24,188 bases of DNA from a virus, in IMG/VR virus record IMGVR_UViG_3300005534_000046, positions 1-24,188 of that record. One strand, written 5' to 3'. The position numbers and the translations under genes were made by a program. Positions 1 to 8,923 of the stretch are shown here, piece by piece. Positions within the stretch are counted from its first letter, which is position 1, and each line of letters begins with the position of its first letter. The notes under the pieces were generated by a model. It was not told where the DNA came from and ran no database searches. It saw only the letters and a list, made by a program, of their open reading frames with translations.

Positions 1-244
1 GAAAGTCTCGTATCCTTATCCCGGCTTTCTTCAATCGGTAGCTCACCTGTCCCCGGCTCAAATGCGTGAAGCTGGCGATGGTGTCCATCGTCATCCCGAA
101 CCGCGCCAGCATCAGGCATTCGAAATCCTCCTGCCGCGCCAGAAACGCGACGCGATGGTTCGGCTCGTTGCCCGTCCCGTCCGGAGCCGCTGGCGCGCGC
201 CACTTCGCCAGCGACCAATTCTCATGCAAGAGTGGATGGCTCAT
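1..244 (-). CDS. Partial HTH-like protein, cut by left window edge
   Basis: An ATG at 244-242 opens a frame that stays open to base 1, giving 81 visible residues; the C-terminus is outside the window. It is too small to stand out among longer overlapping frames. GGAG lies four bases upstream of the ATG. Residues about 44-75 (CLMLARFGMTMDTIASF, then HLSRGQVSYRLKKAGI) have the spacing of a helix-turn-helix: a first helix, a turn, then a recognition helix LSRGQVSYRLKK. This suggests DNA binding, perhaps late-gene regulation. It sits 26 bp downstream of the 139-aa gene and is probably co-transcribed with it. I do not recognise the family. The reading frame is well supported; the regulatory role is inference. 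Confidence 0.6.
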   Translation of the reverse strand, partial: MSHPLLHENWSLAKWRAPAAPDGTGNEPNHRVAFLARQEDFECLMLARFGMTMDTIASFTHLSRGQVSYRLKKAGIRIRDF

Positions 245-270
245 CAGTCTCCGTTGGTATGACTGGGCGC

Positions 271-690
271 TTACAGGAACAGCCGGTGCAACGGATTGCC
301 GCATTTCGGGCAGAACTGCACTTCCGCCAGCATCTCCAAAAGTTCCTTCCGCGCCATCTTCCGCGCGCTCTTGGCGATCTCCATCTCGATCTGCTCCCTC
401 GTCAACGGCGCGTCCGGCTGCGCCGCCACTTCGGGATTGCCGCCGTCCCGTTGGGCTTTGAAGTAAGCAAAAGACCCTTTTTCGCGGTGTCGTCTTGCCG
501 TCATACAAACCCAGTTACGAGACTTAAATCCGGCATCCCAACCGGGTTTTTTGCGGTCCAGTTGTTTCAGGTCCAGGTTTCCCTGTGCGTCCGCGTGTTC
601 CAGCATGAGACTTAAGATTGCTTGCGAATCCCGGTTGAAAGTGCCTCGTGGTTTATACGGTCTGGTTGAAGTTCTCTTGCTGGTGTTCAT
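271..690 (-). CDS. Hypothetical protein with C-terminal CxxC knuckle
   Basis: A 139-residue protein that I do not recognise. The N-terminal 20 residues are strongly basic (many K and R), the middle is a helical charged region (LTREQIEMEIAKSARKMAR at about 96-114), and the end carries CPKCGNPLH, half of a zinc-ribbon-like motif. With only one CxxC pair plus a His, metal binding would need a partner or dimer. AGGA sits eight bases upstream of the ATG, which supports this start. About 120 bp of apparently untranslated DNA precede it. Nucleic-acid binding is plausible from the basic start and Cys pair, but this is inference. Confidence 0.7.
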   Translation of the reverse strand: MNTSKRTSTRPYKPRGTFNRDSQAILSLMLEHADAQGNLDLKQLDRKKPGWDAGFKSRNWVCMTARRHREKGSFAYFKAQRDGGNPEVAAQPDAPLTREQIEMEIAKSARKMARKELLEMLAEVQFCPKCGNPLHRLFL

Positions 691-948
691 GTTTTATCCT
701 GTGGTTGTTTGTTTTTTGCTGCCAAGGTCTGCTGTAGGACACGTTTAAGGCTTACCGCCGGAATGCGCAAGCTTTTTTTTATTGCCAAAATCCTCCGGTT
801 TCCGCATAAAACCCTCCCATGTTGACTTTGCCGGCGGCGATGGACCGTGCGCTCTCACCCCGCGCTCTCACCCCTTTGCAGGAAATCCAGCTTTACGTCC
901 GCCGTCAGGGCGGGCGCTGGCGCACCCTTGATTATCCCGAACCGCCCC
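691..948. other. 258-bp gap with a 20-codon microgene candidate and a tandem repeat
   Basis: No gene of ordinary size is convincing here. On the minus strand a GGAGG ribosome-binding site five bases before an ATG (807-805) opens a 20-codon frame ending in TAA at 745, encoding a lysine-rich peptide MRKPEDFGNKKKLAHSGGKP. A run of eight T (plus strand 773-780) codes its lysines. A perfect 13-bp tandem duplication lies at 849-861 and 862-874. The plus-strand frame starting near 819 runs into the antisense of the secreted-protein gene and looks like a shadow. Confidence 0.4.
849..874. repeat. Perfect 13-bp tandem repeat
   Basis: The unit GCGCTCTCACCCC occurs twice head to tail (849-861, 862-874) in the non-coding gap. 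It could come from replication slippage or be a protein-binding pair. No partner copy was noticed elsewhere in the window. Confidence 0.85.
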
Positions 949-1563
949 TTACAGCACCTTCAAGTTCTTCGACCAGCCCACAAAAAAGTGATACCGCTTG
1001 CCGCTGTAAAGCCCGGCGTTGTCCCATTGGCCCCAGGCCGCGCCCGCGTCCAGCGAGCCACCGAACACCCGCCCGAACTGAAAATATCCGCCCGTGTCCT
1101 CGATCAACACCGCCCCCGGCCCGCCGCTGCTCGTTCCCCCCGTCCCGCTCAATGGTGCAGCCGCGCCCATGAGTTGAAACGGCACAATCGCCACCGTCGC
1201 CAGACTGGCCAGAATCCCGTTCGTCTGCGTGATGAACGTGAAGGGATGGACCGGCAGTTGCAGCGTGGCATTGGCGGACAGGATGTTGAACCGCCCCAGT
1301 TCGTCGCCGCCCAGACCCACCCCCACGTAATCATTCACGTTGTAAATGGCGATAAACCCGCCGCCCACATGCTTCGGCAGCGTCGGCGCATAGGTCACAT
1401 ACGCGTTGAAGCTGTAGTTGCTCGCCGATAGCAACCCCGAGTTTTCCGCCGCCAGGATGATTCCCCCCAGCCCGTTCGTGCTCTGCGCGCGCAAAACTTG
1501 TCCACCCAAAAGTCCCCAAACCGCCAGCACTGCCGCCATGATTTTTAATTTTGCCTTTTTCAT
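949..1563 (-). CDS. Exported protein with signal peptide, possible outer-membrane-type
   Basis: A 204-residue protein. The start at 1563 is chosen because AAGGA precedes it by eight bases, its ATG overlaps the upstream stop (ATGA), and the sequence begins with a clear signal peptide: MKKAKLK, hydrophobic residues to about 23, and a likely cleavage site at VLRA/QS. A longer frame reaching 1659 only adds out-of-context residues. The mature part is rich in G, A, N, F and Y with alternating hydrophobic stretches (IYNVNDYVGVGLGG, NATLQLPVHPF) and ends in FFVGWSKNLKVL, suggesting beta-strands. It is the last gene of a short run after two small membrane proteins, so a role at the host envelope during lysis or superinfection control is possible. 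I recognise no characterised family; function is inference. Confidence 0.75.
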   Translation of the reverse strand: MKKAKLKIMAAVLAVWGLLGGQVLRAQSTNGLGGIILAAENSGLLSASNYSFNAYVTYAPTLPKHVGGGFIAIYNVNDYVGVGLGGDELGRFNILSANATLQLPVHPFTFITQTNGILASLATVAIVPFQLMGAAAPLSGTGGTSSGGPGAVLIEDTGGYFQFGRVFGGSLDAGAAWGQWDNAGLYSGKRYHFFVGWSKNLKVL

Positions 1564-1799
1564 TTTGAATTTTCCTTCTGTTGTTGGTCCACACTGTCCG
1601 AGTAAGTCCGGCTGCGATACATCTTGAGCGCGGCGCAGCCGGACCCAATCACCGCGCACACGCCCTTCACGTAAAAGATCACGAATGGATTGCAGTATTT
1701 GTAGGCTTCATCCGACCCGAAATACGTCTGGATCGCCAGAAACACCGCGATGGCCACATACAGCGTCCCGTCAATCCACACTGGCGTCGGCAGCTTCAT
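1560..1799 (-). CDS. Small two-TM protein, holin candidate
   Basis: A 79-residue protein with two hydrophobic segments, LYVAIAVFLAIQTYF (about residues 13-27) and FVIFYVKGVCAVIGSGCAA (about 39-57), and a charged, Lys/Gln-rich tail. Both ends are stop/start overlaps of the ATGA type: its ATG overlaps the stop of the 108-aa gene upstream and its TGA overlaps the start of the secreted protein downstream. Size, topology and position in a cluster of envelope proteins at the end of the late region fit a class II holin. No specific holin family is recognised, so the assignment is contextual. Confidence 0.65.
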   Translation of the reverse strand: MKLPTPVWIDGTLYVAIAVFLAIQTYFGSDEAYKYCNPFVIFYVKGVCAVIGSGCAALKMYRSRTYSDSVDQQQKENSK

Positions 1800-2122
1800 C
1801 GTTGCAAAGTCTCGCGCGGCTGCCCCCGGTGTTCCACCGCTCGCACCGTGCCGTCATCCGGCTGCAACCCCAGCCGGTCCGCCATCACCGCCACCTGTCC
1901 GCTCACATCATCCACCTTCATCTCCACCCGGTCAATCCGCGTCAGGATTTGCTCGAACTGCTGCCGTGCCAGATACCCCAGCAACACCACCAGCACCGTC
2001 ATCAGTTTCAGCATGAACCCGTTGAATTTGCTTTGTCTTTCCATAAGTTTATCAAACAGTTCGCGCACGATTTCCTTGACATTCTCGCACAGATTTGCGG
2101 TAATGGGATTTGTGAACACCAT
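1796..2122 (-). CDS. Single-TM coiled-coil protein, lysis-associated candidate
   Basis: A 108-residue protein: an amphipathic N-terminus (ENVKEIVRELFDKLMERQS), one membrane segment at about 36-51 (FMLKLMTVLVVLLGYL), then a heptad-like region (FEQILTRIDRVEMKVDDVSG) and a polar tail. The layout resembles small phage membrane proteins near holins, with elements in a different order from XhlA. GGGGA lies just upstream of the ATG at 2122. That ATG shares a CATG palindrome with the plus-strand moron start at 2121, so the two genes diverge from overlapping start codons. Its stop overlaps the next start (ATGA). The lysis role is inferred from context. Confidence 0.65.
   Translation of the reverse strand: MVFTNPITANLCENVKEIVRELFDKLMERQSKFNGFMLKLMTVLVVLLGYLARQQFEQILTRIDRVEMKVDDVSGQVAVMADRLGLQPDDGTVRAVEHRGQPRETLQR
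2076..2104 (+). promoter_or_regulatory. Candidate sigma-70-type promoter for the plus-strand moron
   Basis: A perfect -35 TTGACA (2076-2081) is followed after 17 bp by GGTAAT (2099-2104), which matches four of six -10 bases. Transcription would start near 2111, about 10 bases before the ATG at 2121. It lies inside the minus-strand 108-aa gene. Confidence 0.5.
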
Positions 2123-2408
2123 GAATCCCCGTCAGCGGCTTTGTATTTTCTTCACCATTTGCGCCCTTATCGCAGCACTGCTTTGGCCCCCGTGGGAATT
2201 TGTTTATCGTAATGGCACCGTGAAAGTCGCGGTGTCCGGCGGTTACGCCCTGTTGTGTTATCCCCCCGAACCTCCCGCTGGCGATGGCATCAGTCTCGCG
2301 TATGGCCGCTTGTTCGCCGAGTGCCTGGTTCTGATTCTGGCTGGCGAAGCTTCTTATCTGGTCTGTGCGATTCCGCTCATCCACGAGCGGTCCCAGCCAC
2401 CATCCTAG
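2121..2408 (+). CDS. Small two-TM protein of the RQR...PPW type (cargo/moron gene)
   Basis: A 95-residue protein starting MNPRQRLCIF. It has a hydrophobic segment (IFFTICALIAALLW, about 9-22) followed at once by PPWEF, a polar loop containing GYALLCYPPEPP, and a second hydrophobic segment (LFAECLVLILAGEASYLVC, about 64-82). Small proteins with an RQR start, a PPW after the first membrane segment and a GY..L..PPE loop are, from memory, common in Verrucomicrobia and Planctomycetes chromosomes, with no known function. It runs against its neighbours, starts in the same CATG as the divergent 108-aa gene, converges on the 1232-aa gene with 11 bp between stops, and has its own promoter candidate. 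The minus-strand frame covering the same DNA starts in an ATGA overlap but looks less protein-like. Confidence 0.65.
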   Translation: MNPRQRLCIFFTICALIAALLWPPWEFVYRNGTVKVAVSGGYALLCYPPEPPAGDGISLAYGRLFAECLVLILAGEASYLVCAIPLIHERSQPPS

Positions 2409-2419
2409 TTTCACCCAGT

Positions 2420-5400
2420 TCATCGCATCACCTTGCGGTATTTGAATTCCCGCCATGCCTTGGCTTTGTCTTCTGGATTTTCCAATCGGTCCACGGCCTG
2501 TTGGAGGAAGATTTGCCTTTGTTCCGGCTCTATTTTACGTGCTCGTCCAATCACGTCGTCAATGTAGTCATTGGCCTGCGCCCGCCGGACAATGGCCGGA
2601 TAATCCTCCATCATTTCCGCCGGCTTACCGGGTTGTGGGGTGAAACGCGGAAGTTGGGATTTGAGGATTTCTGAGGAACCGGTCGAACCTACCTGTTGGG
2701 ACCGTTGGATCCCTGCGGCCACCGGACTGGCCTGAATCAACGCCTGTTTGAAATTTTCGATAGCTTGGGATTGACCTGGTGGTACCACCGCTGATTGACG
2801 ACCCACATTGATGGCGGTCGGATAACCTGTAGCGGCGCCCACCGCAAACCGAATCGGTGGCCCGGCCCAGGGAGCGATGGCCGAATTGATGATGTCCCGC
2901 GCGCCCGAATCCAAAGCGACTTCGTTCGGCAATCCCTGCATTTTAGCCTGGATGATTCCTCGCAAACCAAGCACACGCAAGCCGCGTCCGGCGGAAGTCA
3001 TGTTGAACAACGCGATGTATCGTGGCCGCCCGTTTTTATCGTCGGTTCCCAAATCAACCGCGCCTAGGGGCACTCCCGGTCGCCCCATCGCGCCGCCGCC
3101 TTTTTTGTCTTTCGTCAGCAAATAATTCAGAGTGGCTATGGTGCCAACGGTCCCCACCAGTTTCGCGGCCATATTGGCCCGTAGTGCTAGAGCCGCTGGT
3201 ACGCTCGCTCCCCGAACTGCGGGGTCCAACAATGCCGCTCGTACTCCCATCGTGTTAAAAGTCGTGCCCGCCGTAACAAACGGTCCCAATCCACTGTCAC
3301 GGAAGAAGCGTTTGTAATAGCCTTGTGCGCGTTTGTTGTATTGGCCTATCTGGTTGACGAATTCGCGGCGCGCGGTTTCCGAGTTTTCCACCAGTCCATC
3401 ATGCGCCAGCCGTTTGTAGGTGTCGTCCAGCGCCAGCCGCGTGGTCTTGTCCAGCCATTGGATGACTTGCGAAGCCTGACGCATTCCCGGCGTTCGCGTC
3501 GGCTCGTATTGTTCTTTCAAGGCTCCGATTTCAGCCAGTGACGCCAGTTGCGCCCGATTGTCCTGGAATCCTTTGACTAATGCCCTAGCTATGGACACTG
3601 GCACGTCGGGCCGTCCCGGCAGTGCGCTCAAAAGCGAGTCATTCAACAAACGCCCTGCTGTTCCAGGCAGTGTCATCAGAGCAGATGCCAGATTTACCAT
3701 GTGGGTCGTGGCATCTGTGCCTGACAGTAATGCGGCCTTATTCAGCACACCGGTCACGGCTTTGAGTGCCAGCGAGGGTGGTTTCATGTCCACATTGGCT
3801 GCGATCCGGTACTCGGTTGCCAGTCTTGCGTTCACATAGATGTTTTTGTTCTGGTTCACGCCGGTCGCACCCGACTCGTTGGGTAAAATAACCCGCTGGC
3901 GTTTCAATGGAAATGGAACGGCTTTTTGGCCGTCAATCATCACGGTTTCTCCCGGCGGGGCAATCACGGCCTGTCCCTTTTCGACCAGGGCGTTTTCAAA
4001 GGCGTTCTTGTTGGCAATCTCCAACTGCTTGCCAAAAGTGTTTTCCATCAGGTCGTAGTAATTGACGTGGTACGCCTGACCGGTTCCCCTAGCCTGTACA
4101 CCAAATGGGGACTTCTTGCGCATGGTGCCCATCAGATTTCCGCGCCCGACACTTCGCACCACATCGCGCGGGTTTTCGTGCTCCAACACCGCCCGCAGAT
4201 TAATGCGCGCACCGGTCTGCAAGCCGCGCGTCGGCAGTTCCACATCGGGGTCAAGCTGCATCGCTTGTTTGTATTGCGGCTCGACCACGTTCTTCCACAG
4301 GTCGATGTGCCGGGCGATGACCTGTTTCACTTTTGGGTCGTTCAAGAACGCCTGATATTCTTCCTCGGTTTTGAACGGGGAAGTTTCCTTGCCGATCAAA
4401 CTCATCACCGCGGCGGCTTTCTCCGGCTGCCCGCTGTCGGCAAACGCCTTTTTTACCGAGCGCAGGTTGTCCTCGGTCAAGGCCGCTCCCAATTTGCGCG
4501 GATCAACTCCGGAATCACCGATGGCATCCGCTGCGAAGACTTCCGCCACCGGGCGGGCGGCGATGCGGCTGGAAATCCAGCGCGCTCCCAATTCGCCCAG
4601 TTGTTTTGATTTCAAAGTCGTGCGCGGAAAAGTCTTGCCCGCCAGTCCGCCGATGAATCCACGCACATTTTCCACCGCCGACTTCAAAGCCGCAATCATT
4701 CCATTAGCCACCGGTGCAGCCTGTGCGGAAACATCCGCCGGCGGTGTTGGTCGTTCGGGTGCCAGCTTGCCGGTGATTTGGTCTTCCATCGTCGGTATTC
4801 CCGAACCTTCGCCTTCCGCTTTCGCGGTCGCCGCCCCGGGACCGGCAGGCATCGCGGAGGGTTGCTCTTGCGCTGCTGGCTGTACGCCGCCGCCAGTGCC
4901 TGCTTCTGCGGGTGGCCCGATTTTATCATCTCCCGCACGTTCTCCTGAAACACTGCTTTCGACTTGCCCTTTTTGAGTGGCATTTGGTTTTTCCTCGGTT
5001 GTGGCTGCAATTTCCGGTGCAGCCGTTGTTTTTTGTTGGACGGTCTGCGGAAAAGCCTGGCGCCGCAACGCTGCCGCTTGTTCCCGTGTGAATTTCGCTT
5101 CGGGAAATAACGCCTGAACTTTGGCCGTGGTGTCCGCTTTGGCTCGTTGAATCTCAGCAATGATGGACATGCCGCGTTCCGCTTCCGGTGGGGTTTCTGG
5201 CACAACCACCGGCTGCGCCCGTTTGGTTCCCGCTGGCCCTGGTGTCCATGAACGGCCTTGGTTGGCGACATCAAGTGGTTGCGCTGCGGGCGCAAATTGT
5301 TGTTGCTGCGATTGGCCCACGGTGTTTTGCAGCGGGGCTGCCCGCAAAGTAAACCCCTTGAAAGGGTTAGCCGCATTCGGTTCCAAATCGCTGGTATTAA

Positions 5401-6118
5401 TCTCTCGCGCCAAATATTCCGCCGGGCCTTCCGGCTGTGGCAACTGGATGCCCGTTTTCGCAATGTGCGTCGCCAATCCCGTGGCCATTGCCGTGGAATA
5501 TCCAGCGTCGGCAAACGCGCTCACCTTGTCTTGAAAACTGGCTTTCGGGTCGGTCGCCGTGTCCACCGCGCGCACGAGAGCTTCGGGTGCCTGCTTGGCG
5601 GCGATGGCCGCGTAAATCCCTTCCGCAATCTTGGGAATCACCCCGCCGCCTTCGCTGATGGCCAAAGGCGCGATGGAAGCCGGATTGGCCACCGCTTGAT
5701 TGGCCATTTGCGCCACGGGATTATAAAGCGCCGCTGCGACCGCTGCGACCTTGTTGGTCTGCGGACCGGCAATGGGCAACGGATGAATGTTCGGGTCCGG
5801 TTTGAACAGTCCGCCTTGCGGCGCGGCCCAAGCGGTGCTGCGCGGCGATGGCCCCAGAAAGAATTCCGTTCCGGGAAGATCGCGGAATTGCTGAAACAAT
5901 GTCCGGGGCGCAGCGGGACTGAGCGTGCCCTGTGCTAGCAATTTTTGGCGGTCTGCTTCCGGCAGCGTCTGGTCTGGCGGCAATACTCCCGGCGGCAGGG
6001 TCAACTTGGGCAGGTAAGTGTCACCTTGCGTGGGAATGACCTCGTCGTCCGGATTGAACTTCAAGTCCACCGTTTCATCATCCGGATTGAAAGTGATGCT
6101 ATTCGTTGTCTCCGGCAT
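2420..6118 (-). CDS. Large virion-associated protein, putative ejection/internal virion protein
   Basis: About 1232 residues from the ATG at 6118 (20-bp overlap with the upstream gene); a GTG at 6145 would add nine residues, and neither start has a strong ribosome-binding site. The N-terminus has a tandem FNPDDE repeat and Pro/Ala-rich stretches. Residues about 260-500 are low-complexity and Q/A/P/E-rich. From about 600 on it is better ordered, with a region containing [15 protein letters not shown], several Ala/Leu-rich possible membrane-interacting segments ([20 protein letters not shown]) and a basic C-terminus (EFKYRKVMR). Its size, position after the tail genes and C-terminal pattern resemble giant virion or ejection proteins of podoviruses, which enter the cell with the DNA. 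No catalytic motif was recognised. Structural role moderately likely; exact function unknown. Confidence 0.75.
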   Translation of the reverse strand: MPETTNSITFNPDDETVDLKFNPDDEVIPTQGDTYLPKLTLPPGVLPPDQTLPEADRQKLLAQGTLSPAAPRTLFQQFRDLPGTEFFLGPSPRSTAWAAPQGGLFKPDPNIHPLPIAGPQTNKVAAVAAALYNPVAQMANQAVANPASIAPLAISEGGGVIPKIAEGIYAAIAAKQAPEALVRAVDTATDPKASFQDKVSAFADAGYSTAMATGLATHIAKTGIQLPQPEGPAEYLAREINTSDLEPNAANPFKGFTLRAAPLQNTVGQSQQQQFAPAAQPLDVANQGRSWTPGPAGTKRAQPVVVPETPPEAERGMSIIAEIQRAKADTTAKVQALFPEAKFTREQAAALRRQAFPQTVQQKTTAAPEIAATTEEKPNATQKGQVESSVSGERAGDDKIGPPAEAGTGGGVQPAAQEQPSAMPAGPGAATAKAEGEGSGIPTMEDQITGKLAPERPTPPADVSAQAAPVANGMIAALKSAVENVRGFIGGLAGKTFPRTTLKSKQLGELGARWISSRIAARPVAEVFAADAIGDSGVDPRKLGAALTEDNLRSVKKAFADSGQPEKAAAVMSLIGKETSPFKTEEEYQAFLNDPKVKQVIARHIDLWKNVVEPQYKQAMQLDPDVELPTRGLQTGARINLRAVLEHENPRDVVRSVGRGNLMGTMRKKSPFGVQARGTGQAYHVNYYDLMENTFGKQLEIANKNAFENALVEKGQAVIAPPGETVMIDGQKAVPFPLKRQRVILPNESGATGVNQNKNIYVNARLATEYRIAANVDMKPPSLALKAVTGVLNKAALLSGTDATTHMVNLASALMTLPGTAGRLLNDSLLSALPGRPDVPVSIARALVKGFQDNRAQLASLAEIGALKEQYEPTRTPGMRQASQVIQWLDKTTRLALDDTYKRLAHDGLVENSETARREFVNQIGQYNKRAQGYYKRFFRDSGLGPFVTAGTTFNTMGVRAALLDPAVRGASVPAALALRANMAAKLVGTVGTIATLNYLLTKDKKGGGAMGRPGVPLGAVDLGTDDKNGRPRYIALFNMTSAGRGLRVLGLRGIIQAKMQGLPNEVALDSGARDIINSAIAPWAGPPIRFAVGAATGYPTAINVGRQSAVVPPGQSQAIENFKQALIQASPVAAGIQRSQQVGSTGSSEILKSQLPRFTPQPGKPAEMMEDYPAIVRRAQANDYIDDVIGRARKIEPEQRQIFLQQAVDRLENPEDKAKAWREFKYRKVMR

Positions 6119-6926
6119 CGCTCGTGGTGGTTTGAGTTTTGGCACCAGCCTTGCGCTTCAACTGGCCATTGAACAGGTAAGTGGACCCGGCAGGCAGTGA
6201 ATCATACTGGTCTTGCGATTGAATCAACGGCGGACCGGTGTTGGCCGGCGCACTTGGCGCTGGACCACTCTGCGCGGCGGCGGGCGCAAGGTTTCTGAAA
6301 GCCGCTGTTGGCGCATTCGTGCCCATGAACGGGGCCACGGACTCAGGCGAGCCGCTGACTTCGTAATCCGGCGTGGTCGCATCCGCCTTGGGATAATGCT
6401 TGTAAGTCATCGTGGCTGGTTTGGTCTTGCCCGCTTCCAGCCGCGCCTCGCGCTGTTCGGCCAGCGCCTGTTTTTTCGTCGCAATATCAAGCTGTTGTTG
6501 CACGAAATCCGAATCTTCCTTGCGCGCCTCGCTCAAGGCTTGCGGCGTCAACAACCCCGGATTTTTATACAGCGCCTGTTCCGCCGTCAGACCGCTTTGC
6601 CGGTCGCGCGCGTAACTCTGTTGCGCCGCCCATTTCATCGCCGCCGCTTTCGTGCGCTCCGCGTTGGCCGCTTGAATCTCCTGCAACCGCTGTTCGCGCA
6701 AACCGGTTTCGGCCTGGATGCGCGCGTTCTCGGTGGCAATCCGCGCCCGCTCGAATTGCGTCTGCCGTTGCAGCGTTTCCTGCCGGGCCTGCGTTTCCAT
6801 TTGCGCCCGCGTCTGTTCCTCTTGCAGCCGCGCCCTTTCGCTGCCGATCTGCGCCCCCAGTTGCGCGCCTCTCAGCCATTCCGCCGCCGGGTCCGCCGGG
6901 GCCAGCCAGTCAGGAAGTTGTGGCAT
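6099..6926 (-). CDS. Coiled-coil structural protein
   Basis: A 275-residue protein starting MPQLPDWLAPADPAAEWL. The start at 6926 lies one base after the stop of the upstream gene; residues ahead of it in the longer frame are a shadow of that gene. Residues about 20-175 are a long helical, Gln/Arg/Glu/Ala-rich stretch (for example ERARLQEEQTRAQMETQARQ) typical of an extended coiled coil. The rest is Pro/Ala/Gly-rich and ends in a short basic then acidic tail. It lies between an Ala/Gly-rich protein and the giant virion protein, so the three may form an internal virion or ejection set. Function is inferred from position. Confidence 0.75.
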   Translation of the reverse strand: MPQLPDWLAPADPAAEWLRGAQLGAQIGSERARLQEEQTRAQMETQARQETLQRQTQFERARIATENARIQAETGLREQRLQEIQAANAERTKAAAMKWAAQQSYARDRQSGLTAEQALYKNPGLLTPQALSEARKEDSDFVQQQLDIATKKQALAEQREARLEAGKTKPATMTYKHYPKADATTPDYEVSGSPESVAPFMGTNAPTAAFRNLAPAAAQSGPAPSAPANTGPPLIQSQDQYDSLPAGSTYLFNGQLKRKAGAKTQTTTSDAGDNE

Positions 6927-6927
6927 A

Positions 6928-7821
6928 TCAGTAGGCAGCGCCGCCCGCGCCGTAGTCCGGTAGTTGTGCGTCTGCCGTGTCCGCCTCGTCCGGTGGCAGC
7001 GCTGCCGCGTTTTGCTGCGTTTGATACCGGTTGAGCAAATCCTGCAAGTCGGAATACGGGTTCGCGCCCGCCAGCACCTGCTGCCCATTCAAGACTTCGT
7101 ATCCCGGCGGTCCGCTCAATATCCCGTTGTTCGGTGCCGCCGCCGCCATCGGTGTCGCCGCCGGAACGGTCGTCGGCAGAGGCAACCCCCGGCTGCCCGC
7201 CGCACCCATGCCCGCGCCAAAGCCGCTGCCCACGGCACTCAGGTTCGCCGCCGCCGCCGCGCTCGGGTTCGGTGCCGCCGCCAGAAAGCTGTTCTCCAAC
7301 TGCGCGTTGTACTGCTCGCCCGGCGTCAGATAGAAACCCGGATTGTTCGCCACGCTCGCCCCCGGCAATGTCGGCAGCAAACTGGTCAAATTCTGCTGGC
7401 CCATGTTCGTCAGGTCCAGCGAAGTCAATCCCAGCGCCCGCAGATAGGCCGCGTTGTTGTTCGGGCTGCCGGGACTCCCGGTGGCCACGCCACGTTCCGC
7501 CGCCTGCTGCTGGATTTGCGCCAGCACATCTGCCGGCAACTGTCCCTGTGTTTCCGAATTGATGTTCGCGCCGATGTTCCCGATGTCCGCGTTATATTGT
7601 GGTAGCTGGTTGTAAACGCTGTTCCCCGCCGCGATGGCCTGGGGCACCACCTGCGGCGCGGTGCTCTGCGCCTGCACCGGCGCGGGCACGCTGCCCACCG
7701 CTGCCGGACTCACCGACTTGGGCGTCGGTGACGCCGCGCCCGGACTGTTCTCGCTGTTCCAGAAGTTTTGCAGCGCATACAGTCCCGTCTGCGCTCCCGT
7801 GGCTTGTAAAGGGTTGGCCAT
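6928..7821 (-). CDS. Ala/Gly/Pro-rich virion-type protein
   Basis: A 297-residue protein. AAGGA seven bases before the ATG supports the start; the upstream stop is four bases away. Low-complexity Ala, Gly, Pro and Asn stretches surround a more ordered centre at about 75-150 (LPQYNADIGNIGANI, then LAQIQQQAAERGVATGSPG, NAAYLRALGLTSLDL). This centre, with its AERG..TGSPGSPN turn, resembles uncharacterised proteins I associate with environmental podovirus-like genomes. There is no signal peptide or catalytic motif. Downstream are the coiled-coil protein and the giant virion protein. A structural or ejection role is inference. Confidence 0.75.
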   Translation of the reverse strand: MANPLQATGAQTGLYALQNFWNSENSPGAASPTPKSVSPAAVGSVPAPVQAQSTAPQVVPQAIAAGNSVYNQLPQYNADIGNIGANINSETQGQLPADVLAQIQQQAAERGVATGSPGSPNNNAAYLRALGLTSLDLTNMGQQNLTSLLPTLPGASVANNPGFYLTPGEQYNAQLENSFLAAAPNPSAAAAANLSAVGSGFGAGMGAAGSRGLPLPTTVPAATPMAAAAPNNGILSGPPGYEVLNGQQVLAGANPYSDLQDLLNRYQTQQNAAALPPDEADTADAQLPDYGAGGAAY

Positions 7822-7825
7822 AATC

Positions 7826-8923
7826 TTATCCTTGCGCGACCGCGCACATCACCCGCCGCAAATCGCCGCGTCGGCCATACGGTGCCACATTGATGGCTGG
7901 CCAGTTCTTGCCCAGATAATGCGTCAGTTCATCGTTGAGTAACTTGATGGCCTTGGCGTGTGACTTCGCCTCCAACGCCGCCGCGTTCGGCACGTCCATG
8001 TCCGCGTAACGGATGGCCTTGCATTCCTCGATCAGTGCCGGGATGTTCCCAATCACCAGAAAATCCGTGTCGTTGAACACCGGCACGAATTCCAGCTTCA
8101 CCAGCGCCGTCACTGGTATCAGCCCCGTGCTGCCCGGCGGGACGATGCACGGACTCGCCGGGGTCACCACGCCACAGGTGCATGGCACGTTGTTCAGGTA
8201 ATACCGCCGGTACGCCGGGTTCGTCTCGTATGCGCCGTAACGCGAGAGCAACACCTGCGCCCCGGTCGTCGCGTCCTGCTGGTAAAGCAGCACGTCGCCA
8301 AAGGTCACGTCCTTCTGGATGCCGCCGATGCTGGTCACAATCGTCGGCTGCCCGTTCACGGTGCCGATGACGTTTGGCTGGGCCAGCGTCATGAAAAACC
8401 CGTTCACCTGCGCGTTGCCCACCGTCGAATAAATCGGATTGCCGTTTTGATCGAGGCAATTCGAGATGCACAGGTTCTTGCCCACGTCGCGCGGGTCCGT
8501 GGGGTAGGCGACGAGGTATTGGTTGCTCGGCGTAAGGTCCGTGTTCGTCGGGAAGGTGCCCCGGTCGTAGCCCTGCGCCTCGCCGCACCAGTTCGGCGCG
8601 CCGGGGATTTTGCAGAAGTCCTGCAAGCCGATGCCTTCGGGTAGGATTTCATAGAATTCATTCTGCATCCGCACCGGATGCCGGCAGTACGCCAGTTCGA
8701 TCACCCGCGCGAACTGATACGGCATGGTCACATACGGGTTGCACCGGCTCACGCTGAACACCACCTTGCGCCAGCCGCCCCACCACCCGGTTTCCCCGCC
8801 CGCCTTTATCAGCCGTTCCTGCGCCAGATTGACAAACGAGGCCACGCCCGGAATGTCGGCCTGGCATTTGCCCACCGCTTCCGGCAACCGGCTCTGTCTG
8901 ACTTGCGCCAAACTCACGCGCAC
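7826..8923 (-). CDS. Putative tail/connector structural protein
   Basis: About 365 residues from a GTG at 8923, chosen because AAAGGA sits six bases upstream; the longer frame to 9007 runs into the promoter and start of the HNH gene. The N-terminus (SLAQVRQSRLPEAVGKC, DIPGVASFVNLAQERL) is helical. It then turns beta-rich, with many aromatic residues and 12 cysteines including a CTC and CISNC. The C-terminus is again helical (IPALIEECKAIRYADMD, LEAKSHAKAIKLLNDEL). The helical start followed by a beta body recalls podovirus tail-tube or gatekeeper proteins, but I cannot place it in a family. The HNH gene separates it from its natural upstream neighbour at 9606. Confidence 0.75.
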   Translation of the reverse strand: MRVSLAQVRQSRLPEAVGKCQADIPGVASFVNLAQERLIKAGGETGWWGGWRKVVFSVSRCNPYVTMPYQFARVIELAYCRHPVRMQNEFYEILPEGIGLQDFCKIPGAPNWCGEAQGYDRGTFPTNTDLTPSNQYLVAYPTDPRDVGKNLCISNCLDQNGNPIYSTVGNAQVNGFFMTLAQPNVIGTVNGQPTIVTSIGGIQKDVTFGDVLLYQQDATTGAQVLLSRYGAYETNPAYRRYYLNNVPCTCGVVTPASPCIVPPGSTGLIPVTALVKLEFVPVFNDTDFLVIGNIPALIEECKAIRYADMDVPNAAALEAKSHAKAIKLLNDELTHYLGKNWPAINVAPYGRRGDLRRVMCAVAQG

